Shown here one piece after another: positions 1 through 6,519 of a stretch of 10,709 nucleotides of DNA. The stretch lies in the NCBI GenBank assembly GCA_030044035.1, contig JASHWN010000078.1, positions 1 through 10,709 on the forward strand, written 5' to 3'. The notes beneath the pieces are model-generated. The model was not told the origin of the DNA. It worked only from the letters and a program-made list of their open reading frames with translations, and did not search any database. This stretch comes from Xanthobacteraceae bacterium (GTDB lineage: Bacteria > Pseudomonadota > Alphaproteobacteria > Rhizobiales > Xanthobacteraceae). Every line of letters starts with the position of its first letter. Position 1 is the stretch's first letter. The translations under genes and the position numbers were made by a program.

Positions 1-584
1 TCGGCCGCCGCGAGGACATTCCGCGGCCGCATTTTCTGATGCTGCTGGAGAAGGCGTCGAACGCAGTGCGGGCGCGGCTCGCCGCCGAAAATCCGCAGGC
101 CAGCGCCGCGGTCGAGGGCGTGGTGGCCGAGGTCGCCGGCAGCATCCGCAGCGAGGTGCGCAATGCTTCGCCGGATTTTGCCGCCGCGCAGGCCGAAGTG
201 GAGCGGCAGAACCGCATCCGCCGCATCGGCGAGGCAGAGATTTACCATTACGCGCGCGAGCGCAAGTTCGAAGAGACCGCGATTGCGCTGTCGCTGTTGT
301 GCGATACGCCGATCGACGTGGTCGAGCGGGCCCTGCTCGATCCGGGCGCCGAGATCGTGCTGATCCTCGCCAAGGTCGCGGACCTGTCCTCGACCACGAC
401 CAAGGCCATTTTGCTGCTGCGCGCCGCCGACCGCGGCATGTCCGCCAACGATCTCGACCAGGCGCTGATGAGCTTCAACCGCCTGCAGCCCGAGACCGCG
501 CGGCGCGTGCTCGGCTTCTTCCGCACGCGGGTGAAAAAGCCGGCGGAGCCGATGGTCCCGCCGGCCGTCGCCGTGAACGGCTGA
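1..584 (+). CDS. DUF2336 domain protein, C-terminal part (5' end outside window)
   Basis: The reading frame is already open at base 3, encoding GRREDIPRPHFLMLLEKAS, so the gene starts upstream of the window and the first ATG at 39 is probably internal. The visible ~193 residues are helical and Ala/Leu/Arg-rich with no membrane segment or signal peptide. They resemble the C-terminal part of alphaproteobacterial DUF2336 proteins: repeated helical pairs, the stretch RRIGEAEIYHYARERKFEE, and a later 'CDTPIDVVERALLD' segment. The function of DUF2336 is unknown; some members sit beside signalling genes in alphaproteobacteria. The last residues (KKPAEPMVPPAVAVNG) look like a disordered tail. The gene converges with the small secreted protein gene on the minus strand. 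Family assignment is by recognition of the pattern, not by a search. Confidence 0.75.
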   Translation, partial: GRREDIPRPHFLMLLEKASNAVRARLAAENPQASAAVEGVVAEVAGSIRSEVRNASPDFAAAQAEVERQNRIRRIGEAEIYHYARERKFEETAIALSLLCDTPIDVVERALLDPGAEIVLILAKVADLSSTTTKAILLLRAADRGMSANDLDQALMSFNRLQPETARRVLGFFRTRVKKPAEPMVPPAVAVNG

Positions 585-596
585 TTACGTCGCTTT

Positions 597-612
597 CGAG
601 CGCGCGCGCTCG
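597..612. terminator. 16-base perfect GC palindrome between convergent genes
   Basis: CGAGCGCGCGCGCTCG is a perfect palindrome able to fold as a 6-bp stem with a CGCG loop. It lies 12 bases after the DUF2336 stop and 6 bases before the stop of the facing minus-strand gene. Its position suits a shared terminator, but neither strand has a clear T-run after the stem, so it is not a canonical intrinsic terminator. Confidence 0.3.
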
Positions 613-618
613 GGGATC

Positions 619-966
619 TCAGTAGCCGCAATAGCTCGGATAGAGCGGCTGCGACCAAGCGCCGTTCGGATAACGGTAGTAGCAGCCGCCGCGCCACCAA
701 TAATAACCGTTGGGTCGCGCCTGTGCTTCGGCAGCTATGACCGCACCCGTGGTGCCGCCGACGACGGCACCGGCGACGGCACCGCGACGGCCGCCCAATG
801 CGCCGCCGACAATGCCGCCGAGCACGCCGCCGACGATGGCGCCGCCGATCGGCGCCGCCGGATCCGGCGGCGGCGGCGCGTATTGCGCGGCGGCCTGCTC
901 CGGCGCCAGCGCCGTGAGCGCCATCAAACTTGCCCCAACCAAACCCGCAGCAAAGGATCGCTTCAT
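619..966 (-). CDS. Secreted YMGG-like Gly-zipper protein
   Basis: This 115-residue protein begins with a Sec-type signal peptide: MKRS, then a hydrophobic run, with probable cleavage after the AAA near residue 27. A short Pro-rich linker (APPPPDPAAP, 30-39) follows. Residues 40-80 are a Gly-zipper: repeated GG-x3-GG spacing (IGGAIVGGVLGGIVGGALGGRR, then VAGAVVGG). Such segments pack tightly in or on membranes. The C-terminal ~30 residues are Tyr/Trp-rich with two cysteines (C95 and C113) that could pair in the periplasm. Short proteins of this build are common and uncharacterised in Bradyrhizobium-like genomes; an outer-membrane or envelope role is inferred. The start at 966 is chosen because it directly begins the signal peptide and has GGGAG seven bases upstream on the minus strand. 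A much longer open frame runs upstream in the same frame but lacks a supporting ribosome site. Confidence 0.8.
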   Translation of the reverse strand: MKRSFAAGLVGASLMALTALAPEQAAAQYAPPPPDPAAPIGGAIVGGVLGGIVGGALGGRRGAVAGAVVGGTTGAVIAAEAQARPNGYYWWRGGCYYRYPNGAWSQPLYPSYCGY

Positions 967-1117
967 ATGGGTTCTCCCTTCCCTCGCCTCCGCGCGCCCC
1001 AGCGGCGTCGTGCCTTGCCGAAAACGGCCTGCCAGCCGCAATGAACGAACCGGATGATGAATGCAAGCGGTGGCCAAAATGTGAAGTGGCATGGGCATCG
1101 TGGCCAAATCGAGCCCG

Positions 1118-2242
1118 TCAGCCGGCAAGATGCGGCAAGAGCCGCAGCGCGTTTTCGGAGTCGATCGCGGCCCGTTCGGCGACGCTGAACCGGTAGGCGG
1201 CAAGCCCGTCGGCGGCCTCGCTCGCTTCGCGGAACGGAAAATCCGAGCCGAACATGATCTGCGAGACCGGCACGAGCTTGAGCAAGGCCGCGAACTGGCC
1301 CGGCTCGTTGCCCTGGGCGATCTCGTAAAAGTACTTGCGCACCACGGGCCCAACGCCGTCCGGCATGCGCGGATCCTTCCTGACCTGCTGCTCGCGGATG
1401 AAGCGGCCGATCAGGAACGGCAAGGTGCCGCCGCTGTGCGACCAGATGAATCTGACGTCCGGGCAGCGGAACGCGGTGCCGGCCTTGCCGAAGATGAGAC
1501 TAGCGATGGTTCGCGTGGTGTCGGTGGCGAACTCGATCGAACTTGGGCCGACGCCATCGGCGAGACGGCTGCAGCAGGCCGGATTGAGCGGATGCGTATA
1601 GACCACGGCGCGGCGGCGGCTGAGCTCCTCGAACACCGGCACGAACGCCGCGTCGCCGAGATATTTGTCGCCGTAGCTGGTGAACAGGCCGATGCCGTCG
1701 GCCTTGAGCACGTCGAATGCGTACCCGATCTCGCGCAGGCTGCCGTCGGCATCGGGCAGCGGAATGGCGGCGAATAGCCCGAAGCGTCCCGGATTGTCGT
1801 TGCGCAATTGCGCTCCGGCCTCGTTGCAGGCGCGCGCCAGCGTGCGATCCGCGGCGACGTCGCCGAACCAGACGCCGGGCGGCGCCAGCGACAGCACGGC
1901 TTTGGTCACGCCAGCCTTCGCCATGTCGTCGAGCGTGGCTTGCACCGTCCATGCCGGCACCCGGCCGCCGTGCTTGGCCACCGCATCGGCGTGGACCTTC
2001 GGCACGTAGTGGTGATGCACGTCGATCCGCGCCGCGGGTGCCGCTGTCTGGGCACGCGCCGGGTTCGTCAAAGCGGCGGCCGGCGCGCCGAGGCCGAGCG
2101 CAGCGAGGCCGCCGGCAAGAAAATTGCGCCGCGCCGGCTTGTGCGGCAGCGCCGCCGCCTGGCAGCAGGCGCAGGCGCGGAAAAGCCCGTGCGATGCGGA
2201 CTTCTGGAGTGTTGCGGTGCTTGCTCGAAACGTGGCGCGCAT
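1118..2242 (-). CDS. Tat-exported amidohydrolase (amidohydrolase_2 / ACMSD-like)
   Basis: The 374-residue protein belongs to the metal-dependent amidohydrolase_2 superfamily (TIM barrel), whose members include decarboxylases related to ACMSD and various hydrolases. Visible metal and catalytic positions are H76-x-H78 in the first strand (IDVHHHYVP), H217 (YTHP), H269 (WSHSGG) and D334 (FGSDFP), so the site appears complete. A twin-arginine signal, ARRNFLAGG, starts at residue 37 (R38-R39) and is followed by a hydrophobic run ending PARAQT near 66, pointing to export of the folded metalloenzyme to the periplasm. Before the twin arginines is an unusually long n-region with a C24-x-C26-C27 cluster. 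The start is well supported: GAGGAG lies five bases before the ATG, and the next Met is inside the barrel. The substrate cannot be told from sequence. It is transcribed away from speD and ends 151 bp before the Gly-zipper gene start. Confidence 0.85.
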   Translation of the reverse strand: MRATFRASTATLQKSASHGLFRACACCQAAALPHKPARRNFLAGGLAALGLGAPAAALTNPARAQTAAPAARIDVHHHYVPKVHADAVAKHGGRVPAWTVQATLDDMAKAGVTKAVLSLAPPGVWFGDVAADRTLARACNEAGAQLRNDNPGRFGLFAAIPLPDADGSLREIGYAFDVLKADGIGLFTSYGDKYLGDAAFVPVFEELSRRRAVVYTHPLNPACCSRLADGVGPSSIEFATDTTRTIASLIFGKAGTAFRCPDVRFIWSHSGGTLPFLIGRFIREQQVRKDPRMPDGVGPVVRKYFYEIAQGNEPGQFAALLKLVPVSQIMFGSDFPFREASEAADGLAAYRFSVAERAAIDSENALRLLPHLAG

Positions 2243-2561
2243 TCCCTCTCCTCGGTTTTTCTGTTCGACCTTCGCCCGGCCGCGAGCTTAGCGGCGAGCC
2301 GCCGCAGAGCAAGCGCCATGTCGACCAAGCTCTCGGCCTCGCGGCGATGCGCCGCGATCCGCGCCACCAAAAAATTGCGGAACGACAGGAAGCTTTAATT
2401 GTTTTTCCGCAGAATCTGCTTGACTCCCCGCGCTCAGCATTTATGTGGGGAACTTGCCGCTGTTGATCAGTTCGCGCTTGAACCAGATCAGTGGCGGCTT
2501 TGCTTTCGCGGTGCCGGCTTGCCGGCATCTCAGGTTCTCATCTCTGGTTGGGGAGGACGGC
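2243..2561 (+). promoter_or_regulatory. Divergent intergenic region and speD leader
   Basis: This 319-bp gap separates the amidohydrolase start (-) from speD (+) and must hold promoters for both. The stretch 2366-2450 is distinctly AT-richer than its surroundings. In it are a 7-bp inverted repeat, TGCGGAA (2376-2382) and TTCCGCA (2405-2411), spaced by 22 bases; a -10-like TTTAAT at 2394; and a -35-like TTGACT at 2420 with a weak TATGTG 16 bases on. A short hairpin GCCGGC-TT-GCCGGC lies at 2513-2526. The actual promoter cannot be fixed by eye. No convincing gene was seen in the gap. Confidence 0.4.
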
Positions 2562-3056
2562 ATGAGCCAACGCGCCCTCTTGCGATCGGTGAAGGGCTTG
2601 GGGATTCCAAGCACCGCCCGAAAGGAAGATCGGAAGGTCAAGCTGAAAGTCGCGGCGCCGCTGCCGGCGGAGCCGGGCGACCAGCCCAGCGACCATTTCG
2701 CAGTCCGCAACGGCGTGCGTTGCGCCGGCGTGCATCTGATCGTCGATTTGTGCGGCGCCGCGCGGCTCGACGACATCGACCACATCGAGGCGACGCTGCG
2801 GCGCTGCGTGGCCGCCGCGCGCGCCACGCTGCTGCACATCCACCTGCACCACTTCCAGCCGAGCGGCGTGTCCGGCGTGGCGGTGCTGGCCGAGAGCCAC
2901 ATCTCGATCCACACTTGGCCGGAAGCCGGCTATGCGGCGCTCGACGTGTTCATGTGCGGCTCGGCCGATCCGGACGCCTGCATTCCGGTGCTGCGCGAGG
3001 CGTTCTCGGCCAAAGAGGTGGTGGTCGACGAACTGTTGCGCGGCAAGCAGGCCTGA
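2562..3056 (+). CDS. speD: S-adenosylmethionine decarboxylase proenzyme (class 1B)
   Basis: SpeD removes the carboxyl group of SAM to give decarboxylated SAM, the aminopropyl donor for spermidine synthesis in the cytosol. It self-cleaves to make a pyruvoyl cofactor. The cleavage motif LAESHISIHTWPE is intact: the cut falls between E111 and S112, S112 becoming the pyruvoyl group. H117 and C132 stand at +5 and +20 from that Ser, the same spacing as Ser63/His68/Cys83 of the Thermotoga maritima enzyme. The core domain (about residues 52-160) begins GVRCAGVHLIVDL. The protein is 164 residues, with roughly 50 extra basic N-terminal residues compared with the ~120-130-aa bacterial enzymes. The start at 2562 is chosen for its GGGAGG five bases upstream; the frame stays open to a GTG at 2445 but that has no ribosome site. 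speE follows 81 bp downstream and uses the product. Confidence 0.93.
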   Translation: MSQRALLRSVKGLGIPSTARKEDRKVKLKVAAPLPAEPGDQPSDHFAVRNGVRCAGVHLIVDLCGAARLDDIDHIEATLRRCVAAARATLLHIHLHHFQPSGVSGVAVLAESHISIHTWPEAGYAALDVFMCGSADPDACIPVLREAFSAKEVVVDELLRGKQA

Positions 3057-3085
3057 GCGGCCGCCGCATCGAGCATTGACGGAAG

Positions 3086-3113
3086 AAGCGGCCGGGACCA
3101 ATCCCGGCCGTTT
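3086..3113 (+). terminator. Strong hairpin between speD and speE (attenuator or terminator candidate)
   Basis: CGGCCGGGA (3089-3097), loop CCAA, and TCCCGGCCG (3102-3110) form a perfect 9-bp GC-rich stem. One G-T and two A-T pairs extend it to AAG...TTT at the base (3086-3113). It follows the speD stop by about 30 bases and ends 13 bases before the speE ribosome site, which it does not cover. The T-run is only TTT, so it may be a partial terminator that lowers speE expression, or an mRNA-stabilising 3' structure for speD. Confidence 0.5.
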
Positions 3114-3137
3114 GTCTATGGCAAACGGGAGGCCGTC

Positions 3138-4010
3138 ATGGCGGAAGAACGCTGGATCCCAGAGACGCTGTTCGACGAACTCGGCTTCCGCATGAGCTTC
3201 AAGGTCAAGAAGGTGCTCTACGAAATGCAGACCGAGCACCAGCACCTGGTGCTGTTCGAGCAGCCGTTCTTCGGCAAGATGCTGATGCTCGACGGCGCCA
3301 CCCAGATCACCAAGAAGGACGAGTTCATCTACCAGGAGATGATGTCGCACGTGCCGCTGTTCGCCCACGGCAAGGCGCGCGACGTGCTGATCATCGGCGG
3401 CGGCGACTGCGGCATCGCCGAGGAGGTGCTCAAGCACAAGACGGTGCGGCGCCTCACCCAGGTGGAGATCGATCCCGCCGTGGTCGAATTCGCCAAGGAG
3501 CACTTTCCCGAATTCACCAAGCCGGTGTTCGCCGACAAGCGCTTCGAGAGCGTGATCGACGACGGCATGAAATACGTCGCCCGCACCGACCGGCGCTTCG
3601 ACGTCATCATCGTCGATTCCACCGACCCGCAAGGGCCCGGCAAGGTGCTGTTCAGCAGCAAGTTCTACGAGGGCTGCAGGCGCTGCCTGAACAAGGGCGG
3701 CGTGCTGGTCACCCAGAATGGCGTGCCGATCTTCCAGCCGTCCGAGCTGACGTCCAGCATCGGCAAGTTTCGCAAGCTGTTCGCCGATGGCGCCTGCTAT
3801 GTCGCCGCGATCCCGACCTATGTGGGCGGCCACATGGCGATGGGCTGGGCCACCGACAATAAGAACCTGCGCCGCACGCCGGCAAAGACGATCGCGGCGC
3901 GCTACCGCAGCGCCGGCAGTTTTTCCACCCGATACTGGTCGCCCGAGGTGCACGTCGCCGCATTCGCGCTGCCCAGGTTCATTGCCGAGGCGGTGGCGAA
4001 GGCCGGGTGA
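3138..4010 (+). CDS. speE: Spermidine synthase (polyamine aminopropyltransferase)
   Basis: SpeE transfers the aminopropyl group of decarboxylated SAM to putrescine, giving spermidine and methylthioadenosine. The 290-residue length is normal for the bacterial family. Residues 1-75 form the beta N-terminal domain, ending in the family signature KDEFIYQEMMSHVPL (60-74). The Rossmann core has the nucleotide loop IIGGGDCG (85-92), E110 in the second-strand acidic position (QVEIDP), DDGMKYV (141-147), and the catalytic DSTDPQGPG (160-168). The nucleotide loop reads GGGDCG instead of the usual GGGDGG. The start is supported by GGGAGG five bases before the ATG at 3138. It sits directly after speD on the same strand, and the two make one pathway. 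No ornithine or arginine decarboxylase gene is in the window, so putrescine must come from elsewhere. Confidence 0.95.
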   Translation: MAEERWIPETLFDELGFRMSFKVKKVLYEMQTEHQHLVLFEQPFFGKMLMLDGATQITKKDEFIYQEMMSHVPLFAHGKARDVLIIGGGDCGIAEEVLKHKTVRRLTQVEIDPAVVEFAKEHFPEFTKPVFADKRFESVIDDGMKYVARTDRRFDVIIVDSTDPQGPGKVLFSSKFYEGCRRCLNKGGVLVTQNGVPIFQPSELTSSIGKFRKLFADGACYVAAIPTYVGGHMAMGWATDNKNLRRTPAKTIAARYRSAGSFSTRYWSPEVHVAAFALPRFIAEAVAKAG

Positions 4011-4078
4011 TGCAAGGAGCCGGACGACGCAAGGCGGAGGTGGTAAGCTAACCCGCCAGCGATTATCTGGGCTCGGTC

Positions 4079-4999
4079 ATGAGTTTCTTTCCGGCCAAAG
4101 ACCCGGTCCCCGGCGACGCCCAGTCGTGCACGGCCGTGGCGCATGTGGTCGTGCCGCGCTCGGTCGATCTTGGCGGCTTCCAGGTCCACCGCGCGCTGCC
4201 GTCGGCGCAAAGCCGCATGGTCGGGCCGTTCATCTTCTTCGATCATTTCGGCCCGGCGGTGTTTTCCGCCGGCAACGGCATCGACGTGCGGCCGCATCCG
4301 CATATCGGCCTTGCCACCGTCACCTATCTGTTCGACGGCGAGATCGTGCACCGCGACAGCCTTGGCACCGCGATGCCGATCCATCCCGGTGCGGTGAACT
4401 TGATGACCGCCGGAAGCGGCATCGTGCACTCCGAGCGAACCGCCGCGGAGCGCCGCGGCGGCGGCGAAAAGCTGCACGGCCTGCAATTATGGGTCGCCCT
4501 GCCGGCCAAGGACGAAGAGACGGTTCCGGCTTTCGCCCACACCGCCGCGAAAGACATTCCCGAGCTTGGCGAAGATGGCCTGACGTTGCGCGTCATTGCC
4601 GGCGCGTCTCATGGCCTGCGCTCGCCGGTCGCGACCTTGTGGGACACGCTGTTCGTCGAAGCGCGGCTCGAAGCCGGCACCACGTTGCCCCTGGAGGCCT
4701 CGCACGAAGAGCGCGCGGTCTACGTGATCACGGGCGAGATCGACATCGGCGGCGTCGCGTTCGGCCCGGAAAAGCTCTTGGTACTGCAGCCGGGCGACCG
4801 CGTCGCGGTGCGCGCCACCCGCGATACACATCTCATCGTGGTCGGCGGCGCCGCCATGGATGGGCCGCGCCACATCTGGTGGAATTTCGTGTCCTCGCGC
4901 AAGGACCGCATCGAAGCCGCCAAGGCCGATTGGCAGAGTGGCCGCTTTCCGCTCGTGCCCGGCGACACAAGCGAATTCATTCCGCTGCCGGAACGCTAA
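4079..4999 (+). CDS. Pirin family protein (bicupin)
   Basis: This 306-residue protein has the two-cupin layout of pirins. The N-terminal cupin carries HPH (H73, H75) in RPHPHIGLATVTYLF, and H117 with E119 in GSGIVHSER. These match the four metal ligands of human pirin (His56, His58, His101, Glu103). The segment KLHGLQLWVALP (131-142) and the C-terminal WWNFVSSRKDRIEAAKADW stretch are also typical. Bacterial pirins include quercetin 2,3-dioxygenase-type enzymes and regulators, and the substrate here cannot be deduced. The start at 4079 gives MSFFPAKDPVPGD, a usual pirin beginning; no clear ribosome site precedes it, although GGAGG lies about 38 bases upstream. It is 68 bp after speE on the same strand and may be cotranscribed, but a functional link to polyamines is not evident. 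Confidence 0.9.
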   Translation: MSFFPAKDPVPGDAQSCTAVAHVVVPRSVDLGGFQVHRALPSAQSRMVGPFIFFDHFGPAVFSAGNGIDVRPHPHIGLATVTYLFDGEIVHRDSLGTAMPIHPGAVNLMTAGSGIVHSERTAAERRGGGEKLHGLQLWVALPAKDEETVPAFAHTAAKDIPELGEDGLTLRVIAGASHGLRSPVATLWDTLFVEARLEAGTTLPLEASHEERAVYVITGEIDIGGVAFGPEKLLVLQPGDRVAVRATRDTHLIVVGGAAMDGPRHIWWNFVSSRKDRIEAAKADWQSGRFPLVPGDTSEFIPLPER

Positions 5000-5019
5000 G
5001 CGGTGCGAAGGCATGCCGC
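5000..5019 (+). terminator. Small hairpin just after the pirin gene
   Basis: GCGGTGC, loop GAAG, then GCA-TG-CCGC can pair as a 7-bp stem with a two-base bulge, immediately after the pirin stop codon. There is no T-run after it. It lies in the 114-bp gap between the convergent pirin and CsbD-family genes, in which nothing else was seen. Confidence 0.2.
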
Positions 5020-5113
5020 GTACGCCTTGGCTGCCCCTGCACCAAGCAAGATCAGAGAACAGAGAAGCGGAAACCGTGGCCGGCCCTGAGCCTCGTCGGA
5101 CCGACCATCTGCA

Positions 5114-5323
5114 TCAAGCGGCGCGTTTGAGCGACCGCATCCAGGCCTCGACCTCGCGCGCGGCTTCGGCTTTGGCAAAGCCGTAGCGCGCCTGCAACCG
5201 GTCGATCAATTTATCGCGGCGGCCGCCGATGCGGGTGACATCCTCGTCGGTCAGCTTGATCCAGTTGTCCCGGACTTTGTCCTTGAAGATCATCCAATCG
5301 AGTTGAATGCGGTCCCAGTTCAT
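5114..5323 (-). CDS. CsbD family general stress protein
   Basis: This 69-residue soluble protein begins MNWDRIQLDWMIFKDKVRDNW and continues KLTDEDVTRIGGRRDKLIDRLQARYG, which is the CsbD/YjbJ pattern: MNWD...W..FK.K....W..LTD.D...I.G.RD.L....Q.RYG. Family members are small, charged, helical proteins induced under general stress; the biochemical role is unknown. The C-terminus is extended by a basic tail (W61 to KRAA). The start at 5323 is chosen because it matches the family N-terminus and has GGAG seven bases upstream; an open frame continues further upstream without such support. The gene is transcribed divergently from meaB. A clear EcfG-type stress promoter was not found by eye in the upstream region. 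Confidence 0.85.
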   Translation of the reverse strand: MNWDRIQLDWMIFKDKVRDNWIKLTDEDVTRIGGRRDKLIDRLQARYGFAKAEAAREVEAWMRSLKRAA

Positions 5324-5516
5324 CGTCGTCTCCGTGGTTGAGGAAAGCACATACGACGCCTCTTCACGCGTCGCGACGAAGGAGCCGATGACAGCCGGCG
5401 GATGCGGCCCTAGTTCGACGATATCGCGGTCATTCGGCGAGCAAATTTGGGCCGATGAAGCGCGCCTTTTGGGCAATATGCTTGACGGGCGCCCCCGCCC
5501 CGACCGATGACACGAT
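5324..5516. promoter_or_regulatory. Divergent intergenic region between the CsbD-family gene and meaB
   Basis: These 193 bases separate two divergent starts and should contain both promoters. No -35/-10 pair stands out, and no convincing gene is present. A GGAAC-type stress promoter was looked for on the minus strand; only a partial CGAAC near 5413-5417 was seen. Confidence 0.3.
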
Positions 5517-6509
5517 ATGGCCGCACTTTCCTCCCCGCCCGATGGCGCACAGTTTGCGCAGGCGATCCGCGCCGGCGACCGCACCATGCTGTCGCGCGCT
5601 ATCACGCTCGTCGAAAGCAAACGCGCCGATCATCGCCGCGCCGCCGCGGCGCTGACGCAGGCGCTGTTGCCCGCCACCGGCAAGGCGGTGCGGGTCGGTA
5701 TCACCGGAGCGCCGGGCGTCGGCAAATCGACCTTGATCGACGCGCTCGGCTCGCTGCTCACGCGCAGCGGCCGCAAAGTCGCGGTGCTGGCGGTCGATCC
5801 GTCATCGCGCCGCACCGGCGGCTCGATCCTCGCCGACAAGACGCGCATGGCGCATCTCGCCAATGACGCCAACGCCTTCATCCGGCCATCGCCCACATCG
5901 GGCACGCTCGGCGGCGTCGCCGCCAAGACGCGCGAGACCCTGCTGCTCTGCGAAGCCGCCGGTTACGACGTCGTGCTGGTCGAAACCGTCGGCGTCGGCC
6001 AGTCCGAGCTTGCGGTCGCCGACATGACCGATTTCTTTCTGGTCCTGGTGCTGCCCGGCGCCGGCGACGAATTGCAGGCGCTCAAGAAGGGCGTCGTCGA
6101 GCTCGCCGACATGATCGCGGTCAACAAGGCGGACGGCGACAACGCGGCGCGCGCCAAGGCGGCCGCGGCCGAATACGAAGCCGCGCTCCATATTCTGTCC
6201 CACCCGTCGCCGAACTGGACGCCGCCCGTGGTCACCTGCTCGGCCCTCAAGGGCAACGGCATCGAGGCGTTATGGACGAAAATCCTCGATCATCGCGAGC
6301 GGCTGACGCGCGCCGGCGAGCTTGCCGCGCGCCGCGGCGAACAGCAGGTCAAGTGGATGTGGGCCATGCTCGAGGAGCGGCTGTTCGCACCGCTGCGCTC
6401 CGACCGCACGCTCAAAGCCGAGCTGCCGCGCATCGAAGCCGAGGTCGCCGCCGGTCGTTTGGCGGCGGCCGAAGCGGCCGAGCGGCTCGCCGCCATGCTC
6501 GAACGCTGA
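5517..6509 (+). CDS. meaB: MeaB/ArgK-type GTPase, methylmalonyl-CoA mutase chaperone
   Basis: MeaB is a cytosolic SIMIBI-class GTPase that guards and reloads the adenosylcobalamin-dependent methylmalonyl-CoA mutase. The 330-residue length is typical. Visible motifs are the Walker A loop GAPGVGKST (64-72), the switch I-like VDPSSRRTGGSILADKTRM (93-111), the FIRPSPTSGTLGGVA stretch (121-135), the Walker B/switch II ETVGVGQSE (156-164) and the guanine-specificity NKAD (203-206). The C-terminal helical arm (about 255-330) matches the dimerisation region. No Shine-Dalgarno is obvious before the ATG at 5517, but this start leaves the expected N-terminal helical segment. No mutase gene is in the window, so the partner is encoded elsewhere. 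The peptidase gene begins 10 bp downstream, suggesting cotranscription. Other GTPases of this group serve related acyl-CoA mutases, so the exact client is inferred. Confidence 0.92.
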   Translation: MAALSSPPDGAQFAQAIRAGDRTMLSRAITLVESKRADHRRAAAALTQALLPATGKAVRVGITGAPGVGKSTLIDALGSLLTRSGRKVAVLAVDPSSRRTGGSILADKTRMAHLANDANAFIRPSPTSGTLGGVAAKTRETLLLCEAAGYDVVLVETVGVGQSELAVADMTDFFLVLVLPGAGDELQALKKGVVELADMIAVNKADGDNAARAKAAAAEYEAALHILSHPSPNWTPPVVTCSALKGNGIEALWTKILDHRERLTRAGELAARRGEQQVKWMWAMLEERLFAPLRSDRTLKAELPRIEAEVAAGRLAAAEAAERLAAMLER

Positions 6510-6519
6510 ACAGAAAAAC

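Noticed and set aside
248..1066. A 272-codon minus-strand frame across DUF2336 and the Gly-zipper gene
   Set aside because: Opposes real coding frames and its product is repetitive Arg/Ala/Gly, typical of high-GC shadow frames.
2275..2370. Short minus-strand frame from a TTG (MVARIAAHRREAESLVDM...) upstream of the amidohydrolase
   Set aside because: Looks helical but needs a rare start, has no ribosome site and runs into the amidohydrolase in another frame; chance is more likely.
2445..2561. GTG start that would lengthen SpeD by 39 residues
   Set aside because: No ribosome site before it, while GGGAGG stands at the right distance before the ATG at 2562.
2538..3953. A 471-codon open frame on the minus strand across speD and speE
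   Set aside because: It is a GC-driven mirror of two firmly identified genes; its product is a biased His/Asp/Arg sequence with no recognisable domain.
3787..5130. A 447-codon plus-strand frame across the speE end and the pirin gene
   Set aside because: Arg-rich low-complexity product overlapping two identified genes in another frame.
5324..5516. EcfG-type general-stress promoter for the CsbD-family gene
   Set aside because: Only a partial CGAAC on the minus strand and no matching GTT at proper spacing.
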